From NCBI RefSeq assembly GCF_014648915.1, contig NZ_BMSA01000035.1, positions 32,958-96,957 of the forward strand: a stretch of 64,000 nucleotides of DNA, written 5' to 3'. Below, one piece after another: positions 1 through 9,007 of the stretch (positions within the stretch are counted from its first letter, which is position 1; the number at the start of each line of letters is the position of its first letter). The translations under genes and the position numbers were made by a program. Origin of the DNA: Streptomyces phaeofaciens (lineage in GTDB: Bacteria; Actinomycetota; Actinomycetes; Streptomycetales; Streptomycetaceae). The notes under the pieces were generated by a model. The model ran no database searches and was not told the origin of the DNA. It worked only from the letters and a program-made list of their open reading frames with translations.

Positions 1-355
1 AGGTGAGAGGCCCTCCAAGGTCTTGCCATCCGGGCTTAATCATCAATACCGTCATACATCTCACTCGCATCGGACCGTCGGTAACGGCTCCAGGGGAGGG
101 CTCAGGGACCGCGGCGGCATCCGGCGCGAGAGCGCGGTAGGGGGGTGCCGTGCTCGGTGACCGCACCGGTGACCGAGTCGTGCCGCGCGGTCGGCCGCCG
201 TCGTTCGCCGGTGGCCGGTCAGCTTTGCCAGCTCACCCGGCATGTGCGCGGAGATCGTTCCGCCATGGGTGGGAAAACAACCCCCCTTTCGAACCGGACG
301 TGGATTCCGGGCCGCCCAGGGGCGGGCGGCCCACCGGACGAGAGGGACCAGACTC
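1..355. other. Non-coding left edge and leader of the glycosyltransferase operon
   Basis: I see no convincing gene here. Positions 35-60 are A/T-richer than the surroundings and could hold the end of an upstream transcript or a promoter. A near-palindrome lies at 153-177 (CTCGGTGACCG facing CGGTGACCGAG with one mismatch per arm), a possible operator for the operon that starts at 356. Open frames in this stretch look like chance frames in GC-rich DNA. Confidence 0.5.
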
Positions 356-1186
356 ATGAGTTCCGTTCTTCAACCGGCGACATCGGGCCAGGATCTCGAG
401 GCTCCGTCGATCGTCGGCAAGTACCGGCCCATCTCCTCTCACCTGGCCATCGCGCCACCGGTGAGCGTGGTCATCCCCGCGATGAACGAGGCCGAGAACC
501 TTCCGTACGTCTTCAAGACCCTGCCGGACTGGATCCACGAGGTGGTCCTGGTCGACGGCAACTCCAGCGACAACACCGTCGAGGTGGCCCGGGAACTGTG
601 GCCCGGGGTCAAGGTGGTCGGACAGCAGGGGCGCGGCAAGGGGGACGCGCTGATCACCGGCTTCGAGGCGTGCAGCGGCGACATCATCGTGATGGTCGAC
701 GCGGACGGCTCCGCCGACGGCAACGAGATCGTGTCGTACGTCTCCGCCCTGGTCTCCGGCGCGGACTTCGCCAAGGGCTCCCGCTTCGCCAACGGCGGCG
801 GCACCGACGACATGACCTTCATCCGATGGCTCGGCAACCGGGTGCTGTGCGCCATCGTCAACCGCAAGTTCGGCGCCCGCTACACCGACCTGTGCTACGG
901 CTACAACGCGTTCTGGCGGCACTGCCTGGACAAGATCGAGCTGGACTGCACGGGCTTCGAGGTCGAGACCCTGATGAACATCCGGGTCGTCAAGGCCGGG
1001 CTGAAGGTGCAGGAGATCCCCAGCCACGAGTACCTGCGCATCCACGGCGTCAGCAACCTGCGCGCCGTCCGCGACGGGCTGCGCGTACTGCGGGTGATCC
1101 TCAAGGAGCGGTCCAACCGCCGTGCGCTGCGCCGGGAGGGCCGCCGTTCGCCGATGCTCGACTCGGTCCGGGGAGAGGTGTCTTGA
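356..1186 (+). CDS. Family 2 glycosyltransferase (dolichyl-phosphate mannose synthase-like)
   Basis: Predicted 276-residue cytoplasmic or membrane-associated glycosyltransferase that moves a sugar from a nucleotide donor, probably to a lipid carrier or surface glycan. The GT-A fold start VSVVIPAMNE is at residues 36-45, the nucleotide-sugar region DGNSSDNT at 67-74, and the metal-binding VDADGS (DxD type) at 114-119. I see no transmembrane helix. I chose the ATG at 356 because AGAGGG lies 9 bases upstream; an earlier in-frame ATG at 242 would add a non-conserved tail. The stop overlaps the TTG start of the next glycosyltransferase, so the genes are translationally coupled. Acceptor and sugar cannot be read from sequence. 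Confidence 0.88.
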   Translation: MSSVLQPATSGQDLEAPSIVGKYRPISSHLAIAPPVSVVIPAMNEAENLPYVFKTLPDWIHEVVLVDGNSSDNTVEVARELWPGVKVVGQQGRGKGDALITGFEACSGDIIVMVDADGSADGNEIVSYVSALVSGADFAKGSRFANGGGTDDMTFIRWLGNRVLCAIVNRKFGARYTDLCYGYNAFWRHCLDKIELDCTGFEVETLMNIRVVKAGLKVQEIPSHEYLRIHGVSNLRAVRDGLRVLRVILKERSNRRALRREGRRSPMLDSVRGEVS

Positions 1187-2190
1187 GCACGCTGGGCATC
1201 TCCGTCGTCATCTGCGTGTACACCGAGGACCGCTGGGAGGACATCCTCGCGGCGGTCGCCTCGGTGCGCGCCCAGACCCACCCGGCCCTGGAGACCCTCG
1301 TCGTCGTCGACCACAACGCGACGCTCCTGGACCGGCTGGGCAAGGAGTACAAGGAGGACGGCGAGGTGCGGGTGCTGCCCAACGCGGGCCCGCGCGGTCT
1401 GTCGGCCGGCCGCAACACCGGCATCGCCGCCTCCCGCGGCGAGGTCATCGCCTTCCTCGACGACGACGCCGTGGCCGAGCGGGACTGGCTGCGGCGCTTC
1501 GCCGACCCCTACTCCGACCCCCGGGTGCTGGCCGTCGGCGGCCGGGCCGTGCCGGTGTGGTCCTCGGGCCGGCGGCCCGACTGGTTCCCGGAGGAGTTCG
1601 ACTGGGTGGTGGGCTGCTCGTACCGGGGCCTGCCGCACGGCCGGGTCCGGGTCCGCAACATCCTCGGCGGCAACGCCTCCTTCCGGCGGACCGCGTTCGA
1701 CGTCGTGGGCGGCTTCGCCACCGGCATCGGACGCGACGGCAGCAAACGTCCGATGGGCGGCGAGGAGACGGACCTGTGCATCCGGCTCAGCCGCGCGAGA
1801 CCCGACGCCATCCTGCTGATGGACGACCGCGCGGTGATCCACCACAAGGTGCCCGAGGCGCGCGAGCACTTCGGCTACTTCCGCACCCGCACCTACGCCG
1901 AGGGCCTGTCCAAGGCCCTCGTCGCCCGCAGCGTCGGCACCGAGAAGGGACTGGAGTCCGAACGCCATTACGCCGGACGGGTGCTGCCCGCCGGTGTGGT
2001 GCGCGGGCTGCGCGACCAGTTGCTGGCCCGCCCCGGCGGGGCCCGGCGGGCGGGCGCGATCGTCGCCGGGGTGCTGACGGCGGCCGGCGGGTACGTGGTC
2101 GGCAGCCTGCGGGCCCGGCGGGCGGGCACGACGTTCGAGGTCGTCCGGATCGGGGCCGTACGAGAAGGGGAACGGGAGGACGCCGCATGA
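1183..2190 (+). CDS. Family 2 glycosyltransferase
   Basis: Second GT2 enzyme of the operon, 335 residues from a TTG start that overlaps the previous stop (TTGA) and is preceded by GGGAGAGG. The fold begins ISVVICVYTE (residues 6-15); the metal-binding triplet is FLDDDA (Asp93-95); NILGGNASFRR and GGEETDLCIRL are the usual acceptor and catalytic-base regions of rhamnosyl/galactosyl-type GT2 proteins. The last about 60 residues are Arg-rich with a possible hydrophobic segment, so the protein may sit on the inner face of the membrane. With its GT2 and deacetylase neighbours it probably builds or decorates a surface polysaccharide. The sugar is unknown. Confidence 0.87.
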   Translation: MSTLGISVVICVYTEDRWEDILAAVASVRAQTHPALETLVVVDHNATLLDRLGKEYKEDGEVRVLPNAGPRGLSAGRNTGIAASRGEVIAFLDDDAVAERDWLRRFADPYSDPRVLAVGGRAVPVWSSGRRPDWFPEEFDWVVGCSYRGLPHGRVRVRNILGGNASFRRTAFDVVGGFATGIGRDGSKRPMGGEETDLCIRLSRARPDAILLMDDRAVIHHKVPEAREHFGYFRTRTYAEGLSKALVARSVGTEKGLESERHYAGRVLPAGVVRGLRDQLLARPGGARRAGAIVAGVLTAAGGYVVGSLRARRAGTTFEVVRIGAVREGEREDAA

Positions 2191-2972
2191 CGCAGGCCCG
2201 CGTGCCGATCCTCATGTACCACGCGGTCGCCGCCGACCCGAACGAGGCCACCCGGGCCCTGTCCGTCACGCCCGAGGCGTTCGCCGTGCAGATGGACGTG
2301 ATCGCGGACCGGGGCCTCACCCCGCTCACCACGGCGGACCTCGCGGCCCGCTGGCGGGCCGGCCGGCCGCTGCCCGGCCGCCCGGTGCTGATCACCTTCG
2401 ACGACGGCTACGAGGGCGTGCACCGGCACGCCCTCCCGGCCCTGGCGAAGCACGGCTTCCCCGCCACACTGTTCGTCTCCACCGGCTGGATCCGGGGCAC
2501 GTACGACACCGGCGGCGGCCTCGACACCATGCTGGACTGGCCGCAGGTGCGCCGGCTGGCGGACGCCGGTGTGGAGATCGGCGGCCACAGTCACACCCAT
2601 CCCCAGCTCGACCAGCTCGACGACCCGGCGCTGCGCGCGGAACTGGTCCGCTGCCGGGACATCGTCGCCGGCGAACTGGGCACCCCGCCCGCGTCGTTCG
2701 CCTACCCGTACGGCTACTCCACCCGCCGGGTGCGCACCGAGGTCCGCGCGAACGGGTTCGCCCAGGCGCTGGCCGTGGGCAACTCCCTCGCACGGCGCGC
2801 GCAGGGGCCGTACGCCCTGCGGCGGGTGACCGTGCGGCGCGGCACCGGCGCCGAGGAGTTCGAGCGGCTCCTCGACGGCCACGCCGTCGGCCGCGTGTTC
2901 GCCCGCGACCGGGTGCTGACGAAGGGGTACGCGGTGGTGCGCGGGACACGGCGGCTCCGGCGGCTGGTGTGA
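2187..2972 (+). CDS. Polysaccharide deacetylase (NodB homology, CE4)
   Basis: 261-residue carbohydrate esterase family 4 protein that would remove N- or O-acetyl groups from a glycan. The NodB motifs are present: TFDDGY at residues 70-75 (catalytic and metal Asp), HSHTH at 134-138 (metal His pair) and FAYPYG at 171-176. The early YHAV at 11-14 is typical of the family. No signal peptide is visible, so it probably acts at the cytoplasmic side or on a lipid-linked precursor. The ATG overlaps the preceding stop (ATGA) and follows GGGAGGA. It is the last gene of a GT2-GT2-deacetylase operon, closed by the hairpin at 2979-3009. Confidence 0.9.
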   Translation: MTQARVPILMYHAVAADPNEATRALSVTPEAFAVQMDVIADRGLTPLTTADLAARWRAGRPLPGRPVLITFDDGYEGVHRHALPALAKHGFPATLFVSTGWIRGTYDTGGGLDTMLDWPQVRRLADAGVEIGGHSHTHPQLDQLDDPALRAELVRCRDIVAGELGTPPASFAYPYGYSTRRVRTEVRANGFAQALAVGNSLARRAQGPYALRRVTVRRGTGAEEFERLLDGHAVGRVFARDRVLTKGYAVVRGTRRLRRLV

Positions 2973-2978
2973 GCGCGC

Positions 2979-3009
2979 GGTGGCCCCGGCGGCATCCGCC
3001 GGGGCCACC
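2979..3009 (+). terminator. Hairpin terminator after the deacetylase operon
   Basis: Perfect 14-bp inverted repeat GGTGGCCCCGGCGG / CCGCCGGGGCCACC with a CAT loop, 6 bases after the stop codon. It lacks a U-tract, as is common in Streptomyces. Confidence 0.75.
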
Positions 3010-3102
3010 GGCGACAGGCCGGACGTACCGGACAGTGCCGACACACGGCGCGCACTGCGGAAACCGGGTGCAGACGGGGCCCTCGTGCCGGATCATGGCG
3101 GC

Positions 3103-4197
<1,095 letters not shown>

Positions 4198-4212
4198 TGG
4201 TTCCATGGAGGT

Positions 4213-4986
4213 ATGACCCTGTACGTCGGCACGTCGGGCTGGCAGTACAAGGACTGGCGTGAGGTCCTGTACCCGGCCGACGTGCCCGTGCGGCGGTGGC
4301 TGGAGGAGTACGCGGAGCATTTCGCCACCGTCGAGATCAACAACGCCTTCTACGGGCTGCCGTCCCGGGACACCTTCGCGTCCTGGGCCGGGCGGGTCCC
4401 GAAGGACTTCGTGGTCGCCGTCAAGGCGAGCCGCTATCTGACCCACATCAAGCGGCTGCACGACCCGGAGGAGCCGGTCCACCGGCTGATGGCCCACGCG
4501 GCCGGCCTCGGCGCCCACCTCGGCCCGGTCCTCCTCCAGCTCCCCCCGACCCTGCGCGCCGACCCCGCGCTGCTGGACAGCTGCCTGGCCGGCTTCCCGC
4601 TCGGCACCCGGGTCGCCGTCGAGCCGCGCCATCCGTCCTGGTCGGCACCGTCGGTGCGGCGGGTCCTGGAGGCCCGGGGAGCGGCCCTGTGCTGGGCCGA
4701 TGTCCGGGCCCACCCGGCCACACCGCTGTGGCGGACCGCCGACTGGGGCTACGTCCGCTTCCACGAGGGCCGCGCCCAGCCGTGGCCGCGCTACGGCCAG
4801 CACGCCCTGGAGACCTGGATCGACCGCATCGCGACGACCTGGGCCGACGGCGAGGACGTCTTCGCGTACTTCAACAACGACCTCGGTGGCGCGGCGGTGG
4901 GCGACGCGGCCCTCTTCGGCAGAACGGCGGAACGGGCGCGGCGCACGGTGACCCGGACGCCGCGGGCGCTGGCGTCGCGCCGCTGA
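4213..4986 (+). CDS. DUF72 family protein (YecE-like)
   Basis: 257-residue member of the DUF72 (YecE) family, a TIM-barrel-like fold of unknown reaction. It opens with the family signature YVGTSGWQYKDW, followed by EINNAFYGLPS, VVAVKASRYLTH, LQLPPTLRAD, VEPRHPSW and the late YFNNDLGGAA block that is near-invariant in the family. Length matches the family norm. The only purine-rich sequence upstream, GGAGG at 4207-4211, sits almost against the ATG, so initiation may be inefficient. It begins 15 bases after the AAA ATPase stop and is probably co-transcribed. Confidence 0.87.
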   Translation: MTLYVGTSGWQYKDWREVLYPADVPVRRWLEEYAEHFATVEINNAFYGLPSRDTFASWAGRVPKDFVVAVKASRYLTHIKRLHDPEEPVHRLMAHAAGLGAHLGPVLLQLPPTLRADPALLDSCLAGFPLGTRVAVEPRHPSWSAPSVRRVLEARGAALCWADVRAHPATPLWRTADWGYVRFHEGRAQPWPRYGQHALETWIDRIATTWADGEDVFAYFNNDLGGAAVGDAALFGRTAERARRTVTRTPRALASRR

Positions 4987-5001
4987 CCCACCCGGTCCCG
5001 G

Positions 5002-5370
5002 TCAGTCCCCGTAGGCCGCCCGCAGGGCGTCCCGTACCGCGGCCGACGCCGCCTCCTCGCTGAGCCCCAGCCGCACCGCCCGCTCGGCATAGGCCTGCGC
5101 CGCCCCCGCCGCCTCCCGCTCGGCCGCCGGTCCCGCGGCCGCCACGAACGTGCCGTTGCGGCCCCGGGTCTCGATCACGCCGTCGGTCTCCAGCGCCCGG
5201 TACGCCTTGGCGACGGTGTTCGCCGCGAGGCCCAGCGACTCGGCGAGCCCGCGCACCGTCGGCAACCGGTAGCCGACGGGCAGCACGCCCGACCGGGCCT
5301 GCTCGGCGATCTGCGCCCGCACCTGCTCGTACGGCGCGACGCCCTCATCGATGTGGATCTTCAAGGTCAC
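5002..5370 (-). CDS. GntR-family regulator, short YtrA-like type
   Basis: 122-residue transcription factor. The N-terminal winged helix-turn-helix runs from YEQVRAQIAEQARSG through LPTVRGLAESLGLAANTVAKAY to GVIETRGRNGTFV; the remaining about 45 residues are a helical dimerisation segment with no effector domain. This is the short YtrA-type layout, usually autoregulating neighbouring transport or enzyme genes. I prefer the GTG at 5370 (GGAAGA upstream; the sequence then begins TLKIHIDEG) over the longer frame to 5409, which would run into the divergent promoter. The acetyltransferase gene diverges 70 bp away. Confidence 0.85.
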   Translation of the reverse strand: MTLKIHIDEGVAPYEQVRAQIAEQARSGVLPVGYRLPTVRGLAESLGLAANTVAKAYRALETDGVIETRGRNGTFVAAAGPAAEREAAGAAQAYAERAVRLGLSEEAASAAVRDALRAAYGD

Positions 5371-5440
5371 GGGCCGATTCTTCCGTACCCGGCGGAAAAT
5401 GAGAGGCACGGGGACCCCACTCGCCGTAGCGTGCGCTCAC

Positions 5441-6370
5441 ATGACCGTCACCGTGCGCGAGCTGCGCCCCGACGCGACCAGCGACATCGAGAGATACGTC
5501 CAGGTCCGTCATCTCGCTCTGCCCTACATGTTCTTCAGCCGGGAGTCCGTGGTCCACGAGCTGTCCCGGGCCCACCCGGACGCCCACAGCCGCAAGCTGG
5601 TCGCGGAGGAGGACGGCGAGATCGTCGGCACGGCGCAGATCGGGCTCGCCCACGACAGTCCGGAGCCCGGCCAGGGCTTCCTCAACGTGTACATCGACCC
5701 GGCCCGCACCGGCCGGGGCGCGGGGGCGCTGCTGGTGCGCACGGCCGAGGAGCACCTGGCGTCGCACGGGGCCAGGAAGCTGTTCGCCTGGGTCCTGGAC
5801 GAGCCCGGCAACCGGGCCTTCGCCGAGCGGCGCGGCTACCGGGCGAGCCGCTGCGCCCACTTCCTCGTGCTGGACCTGGCGTACGGCACGCTGCCGCCGC
5901 TCCAGGCTCCGCCGCCCGGCGTCGAGGTGCGTGCGGCCGCCGATTTCGCGGACGACCCCCGTCCGCTGTTCACGCTGGACGCGGAGACCGTGTCCGACGA
6001 ACCGGGCGACATCGACGCCGAGCTCGACGACTACGAGGCCTGGCTCACGCAGACCTGGCACCACCCCCTGCTGGACCGGGAGCTGACCACGGTCGCCGTG
6101 GCCGACGGCCGCCCGGTCGCCTTCAGCCTGGCCCACACCGACGGCGCCCGCCGCTACCGGAGCGGTATGACCGGCACCGCCCGCGCCTTCCGTGGCCGGG
6201 GCCTGGCGAAGCTCGTCAAGAACGCCTCCCTGCACCGTGCCCGCGCGGCGGGGTTCGCGGAGGCGCACACGGGCAACGACGCGGACAACGGGCCGATGCT
6301 CGCGATCAACAAGTGGTTCGGCTACGAGATCCGCGCATCGGAGGTGCGGTATGTCCGTGAACTCGGCTGA
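5441..6370 (+). CDS. GNAT acetyltransferase with two GNAT-like halves
   Basis: 309-residue acetyl-CoA-dependent N-acetyltransferase. The first half has the acetyl-CoA loop region VYIDPARTGRGAGALLV and the second has GMTGTARAFRGRGLAKLVK followed by TGNDADNGPMLAINKWFGY, the usual C-terminal motif of duplicated GNAT proteins of this type. The ATG at 5441 is chosen from the alignment start MTVTVRELRPD. It diverges from the GntR-family gene and overlaps the next gene (DUF402) by 20 bases. Substrate unknown. Confidence 0.84.
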   Translation: MTVTVRELRPDATSDIERYVQVRHLALPYMFFSRESVVHELSRAHPDAHSRKLVAEEDGEIVGTAQIGLAHDSPEPGQGFLNVYIDPARTGRGAGALLVRTAEEHLASHGARKLFAWVLDEPGNRAFAERRGYRASRCAHFLVLDLAYGTLPPLQAPPPGVEVRAAADFADDPRPLFTLDAETVSDEPGDIDAELDDYEAWLTQTWHHPLLDRELTTVAVADGRPVAFSLAHTDGARRYRSGMTGTARAFRGRGLAKLVKNASLHRARAAGFAEAHTGNDADNGPMLAINKWFGYEIRASEVRYVRELG

Positions 6371-6854
6371 CCCCGGAAACCCGGTGGACGTCGTGCTGGT
6401 CAAGGGCGGCCGGACGAAGATCCGCTACGCCGCCGAGCTGCTGTCGGACGACGGCACGCGGATCGCCGTACGCGCCCCCTGGGCGGGTGACGGCGTGCGC
6501 GACTTCGGCTTCGTGCGGTTCGAGCCCGGCGACGTCTTCACCGAGTACTACTGGCGGGACCGCTGGTACTCGGTCAAGGAGGTCCGGGACGGGACGGGCG
6601 CGCTGAAGGGCTGGTACTGCGACATCACCCGCCCGGCGACGCGCTCCGGTGCCGAGCTGGTCGTCGAGGACCTCGACCTCGACCTGTGGCGCTCCGCCGA
6701 CGGCACCCAGGTGTTGCGGCTGGACGAGGACGAGTTCGCGGACAGCGGGCTGGCGGAGCGCGACCCCGGCGCCGCGGCCGCCGCGGTGAGCGCCCTCGAC
6801 ACCCTGGAGGCGCTCGCGACCGTCACGGGCGGCCTGGAGTCCCTGCTGGCGTAG
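6351..6854 (+). CDS. DUF402 protein (FomD-like phosphohydrolase family)
   Basis: 167-residue member of the DUF402 superfamily, whose characterised members (FomD and nucleoside-diphosphatase types) are metal-dependent phosphohydrolases. The family core is visible: RFEPGDVFTEYYWRDRWY, then GWYCDITRPA, then a run of acids (VEDLDLDLW, LDEDEF) that supplies metal ligands. The start ATG at 6351 has GAGGTG five bases upstream and overlaps the GNAT gene end, indicating coupling. The family would predict hydrolysis of a nucleotide or CMP-linked phosphonate; the real substrate is not known. Confidence 0.8.
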   Translation: MSVNSADPGNPVDVVLVKGGRTKIRYAAELLSDDGTRIAVRAPWAGDGVRDFGFVRFEPGDVFTEYYWRDRWYSVKEVRDGTGALKGWYCDITRPATRSGAELVVEDLDLDLWRSADGTQVLRLDEDEFADSGLAERDPGAAAAAVSALDTLEALATVTGGLESLLA

Positions 6855-6969
6855 GGCACGCCGACGCAGGGCCCCACAGTCCTATGGAGCGACCGATCGC
6901 GGCGAAGGCGGCCGTCGCCGCGTCCCGGTCGACACCCGCCGCAGTCGCTTCGTCACTGTTTCCGCTCAT
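6823..6969 (-). CDS. Possible leaderless 48-residue mini-ORF
   Basis: Very tentative. The frame starts ATGAGCGGA at 6969 and runs 48 codons, ending 32 bases inside the convergent DUF402 gene. Ala-rich N-terminal half, no recognisable domain, no Shine-Dalgarno sequence. It is listed only because two promoter-like elements (6977-7025) place a predicted transcription start at or next to the ATG, as expected for a leaderless gene. It may equally be the beginning of a non-coding transcript. Confidence 0.25.
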   Translation of the reverse strand: MSGNSDEATAAGVDRDAATAAFAAIGRSIGLWGPASACPTPAGTPGRP

Positions 6970-6976
6970 GTGCCCA

Positions 6977-7025
6977 AGAGTGACACCCACCACTGACACT
7001 CGAATCGTGACAGCCGCCACTGACA
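6977..7025 (-). promoter_or_regulatory. Tandem TGTCAGTG-N8-CANNNT promoter-like elements
   Basis: On the minus strand TGTCAGTG occurs twice, 27 bases apart (plus coordinates 6991-6998 and 7018-7025), each followed after exactly 8 bases by CACTCT (6977-6982) or CACGAT (7004-7009). The layout resembles the PafBC-type DNA-damage promoters described in mycobacteria (TGTCRGTG-N8-TANNNT), except that the hexamer starts with C. The nearer copy ends 7 bases before the ATG at 6969. Confidence 0.45.
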
Positions 7026-7109
7026 GCACGGGCGGCGATGAGGAACTCTCCCCGAAAGGGTCTGCCTCCGTGAAAGCGCGGAACTCGGTGGCCCCTGAAG
7101 GAGGCAGCC

Positions 7110-7244
7110 ATGCGCCGCACCACCGTGCAGAAGCCCCTGAAGAAGTCGGACGCCCGCCGGGTCCGCGAAGAGACGGACGAGCGCCCCGCCGGTCGCCCCG
7201 AGGTGCGCAAGGACATCGCACGCACCTGGTGGCCGGACGGCTGA
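7110..7244 (+). CDS. Small basic hypothetical protein, 44 residues
   Basis: Short gene with an excellent ribosome site: AAGGAGG at 7098-7104, 5 bases before the ATG. The 44-residue product is highly charged (starts MRRTTVQKPLKK, many Arg/Lys/Glu/Asp) and ends in a Trp-Trp pair, IARTWWPDG. No membrane segment, no known domain. The strong Shine-Dalgarno sequence and the conserved-looking Trp-Trp tail argue that it is translated. It is convergent with the acetyltransferase gene 12 bases downstream. Confidence 0.6.
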   Translation: MRRTTVQKPLKKSDARRVREETDERPAGRPEVRKDIARTWWPDG

Positions 7245-7256
7245 CCGCCGCCCGGG

Positions 7257-7706
7257 TCAGTCCAGCCGCTTGCGGTAGTGGAACCGGTCGTACGGGCCGT
7301 CCAGACGGCGCTCCACGACCTCGTAGCCGTACCTCGGGTAGATCTTCTGGTTCTCCCACATCAACGCGTTGGTGCAGAGCCTGACCTCGGCCAGGCCGAG
7401 CGCACGCGCGTGTGCGTCGACGAAGTGCAGCAGCAGCCGTCCGACGCCCCGGCCGTGGGCGTCGGGGTGGACGGCGATGCTGTCGAGGAACAGATGGTCC
7501 GGGTGTTCCTCGACCACCACGAGCCCGATGACGGGATCGCCGGTCACGAACACCTTGCCCGCGGCCACGTTCGCCGCGTGGTCCGCCTCCATGGGCTGCG
7601 GCGCGAGGCCGATGCGCGCGATGTAGGGCCGGTAGGCGGCGTCGGTCACGGCTTTCACGGCGGGTACGTCGTCCGCCGTGGCGGGCCGGATCTGTTCATG
7701 CGTCAT
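7257..7706 (-). CDS. GNAT-family N-acetyltransferase
   Basis: 149-residue single-domain GNAT enzyme. The acetyl-CoA signature is LDSIAVHPDAHGRGVGRLLLHFV, written here in parts: strand LDSIAVHP, then AHGRGVGRLL (Q/RxxGxG/A type). The C-terminal NQKIYPRYGYEVVERR is the usual end of the fold. Complete and unremarkable in length. It stands alone, 12 bases from a convergent small gene and divergent from the copper monooxygenase gene. Substrate unknown. Confidence 0.87.
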   Translation of the reverse strand: MTHEQIRPATADDVPAVKAVTDAAYRPYIARIGLAPQPMEADHAANVAAGKVFVTGDPVIGLVVVEEHPDHLFLDSIAVHPDAHGRGVGRLLLHFVDAHARALGLAEVRLCTNALMWENQKIYPRYGYEVVERRLDGPYDRFHYRKRLD

Positions 7707-7867
7707 GACGGCACGTCACCTACCTGATCTCAGTCTGAGCGCTTCCTTAAGCCCACCCTAAAGATCGCTTCGGACCTCCTCCAGCAGCCGTTTTCAGGGT
7801 TTCTTGGTTCCGGCGCACATCGGCGCCGCTCGCTCCGCCCCTGGTTCCGGTTCCGAGGAGATCCCCC

Positions 7868-8935
7868 ATGCCCGCACGCCGCAAGGCCGCCGCCGTCGCC
7901 GCCCTCGGCCTGACCCCGCTGGCCCTGACCGCGCTGTCCGCCACGCCGGCGGCCGCGCACGGCTCGATGGGCGACCCGGTCAGCCGGGTCTCGCAGTGCT
8001 ACGCGGAGGGACCCGAGAGCCCGAAGTCGGACGCGTGCCGGGCGGCGGTCACGGCCGGCGGGACGCAGGCGCTGTACGACTGGAACGGCATCCGGATCGG
8101 CGACGCGAACGGCCGCCACCAGCAGCTGATCCCGGACGGCAAGCTGTGCAGCGCGAACAACGAGGAGTTCAAGGGCCTCGACCTGGCCCGCGCCGACTGG
8201 CCGGCGACGAGCGTGAGCGCCGGCTCGTACACCTTCAAGTACCGCGTGACCGCGCCGCACAAGGGCACCTTCAAGGTCTACCTCACGCGGGCCGGTTACG
8301 ACCCGGCGCAGCCGCTGGCCTGGTCCGACCTGGATCTGGAGCACCCGGTGGCGACGGCCACCGACCCGGTCGCGTCGGGCGGTTTCTACACGTTCTCCGG
8401 CACGCTTCCCGAGCGCTCGGGCCGGCAGCTGCTGTACGCGGTCTGGCAGCGCTCGGACAGCCCGGAGGCGTTCTACTCCTGCTCGGACGTCGCCTTCGGC
8501 GGCGGCACGGGCGCGGGTTCGGGCTCGGGTTCGGGCTCGGGTTCGGGATCGGGTTCGGGATCGAGTGCGGATTCGGGTGCGGATTCGGGCTCGGGTTCGG
8601 GTGCCGCTCCGGAGGCGTCCGCGCCGTCCGAGGAGCAGATCGAGGACGGTGCCGACAAGTCGACGGTCGAGCACGGCGGCCACGGGGACGACGACGCCAC
8701 GACGACGACCGACCCCACGGACGAGGCCACGCCGACGGCGGCCAACGCCCCGAAGGCGGCCGCCGCGGACTCGGACGCGGGCTCCGGCTCTGGCAGGAAC
8801 CTCGCCGAGACCGGTGGTGACGGCAGCGCCCCGTATCTCGCGACGGGCGGCGCGGCCGTGCTGGCGCTGGGCTCGGCGCTGCTGTTCGCGTCGGTGCGGC
8901 GGCGCGCGACGAACGGCGGCCGGCACGGCCGCTGA
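7868..8935 (+). CDS. Sortase-anchored AA10 lytic polysaccharide monooxygenase
   Basis: 355-residue secreted copper enzyme of CAZy family AA10, which oxidatively cleaves chitin- or cellulose-like glycans. Residues 1-30 are a signal peptide ending ATPAAA, so the mature protein starts with His31 (HGSMGDP), the N-terminal half of the copper histidine brace. Catalytic domain to about residue 215, then a Gly-Ser repeat linker (about 218-250), an acidic Thr/Asp-rich stretch, the sorting signal LAETG at 312-316, a hydrophobic helix and a basic tail (RRRATNGGRHGR). That layout predicts covalent attachment to peptidoglycan by a class E-type sortase. The start has GAGGAG upstream. From memory it resembles the developmental cell-wall AA10 protein of S. 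coelicolor (LpmP), with the same lipase neighbour. Confidence 0.88.
   Translation: MPARRKAAAVAALGLTPLALTALSATPAAAHGSMGDPVSRVSQCYAEGPESPKSDACRAAVTAGGTQALYDWNGIRIGDANGRHQQLIPDGKLCSANNEEFKGLDLARADWPATSVSAGSYTFKYRVTAPHKGTFKVYLTRAGYDPAQPLAWSDLDLEHPVATATDPVASGGFYTFSGTLPERSGRQLLYAVWQRSDSPEAFYSCSDVAFGGGTGAGSGSGSGSGSGSGSGSSADSGADSGSGSGAAPEASAPSEEQIEDGADKSTVEHGGHGDDDATTTTDPTDEATPTAANAPKAAAADSDAGSGSGRNLAETGGDGSAPYLATGGAAVLALGSALLFASVRRRATNGGRHGR
8515..8605 (+). repeat. Hexanucleotide Gly-Ser coding repeat in the LPMO linker
   Basis: Runs of GGCTCG/GGTTCG-type hexamers encode a (Gly-Ser)n linker between the catalytic domain and the wall-anchoring tail. Copy number should vary between strains by slippage. 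Confidence 0.75.
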
Positions 8936-8955
8936 TGTCGCGCGCCTGGTGGACT

Positions 8956-8994
8956 CCGGGGCCTGACCGGCGGCTCAGGCCGGACAGGCCCCGG
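8956..8994. terminator. Bidirectional hairpin between LPMO and lipase genes
   Basis: CCGGGGCCTG pairs with CAGGCCCCGG around an inner partial stem, between two convergent genes (stops at 8935 and 9008). Confidence 0.7.
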
Positions 8995-9007
8995 CGGAAC
9001 CCTGCCG

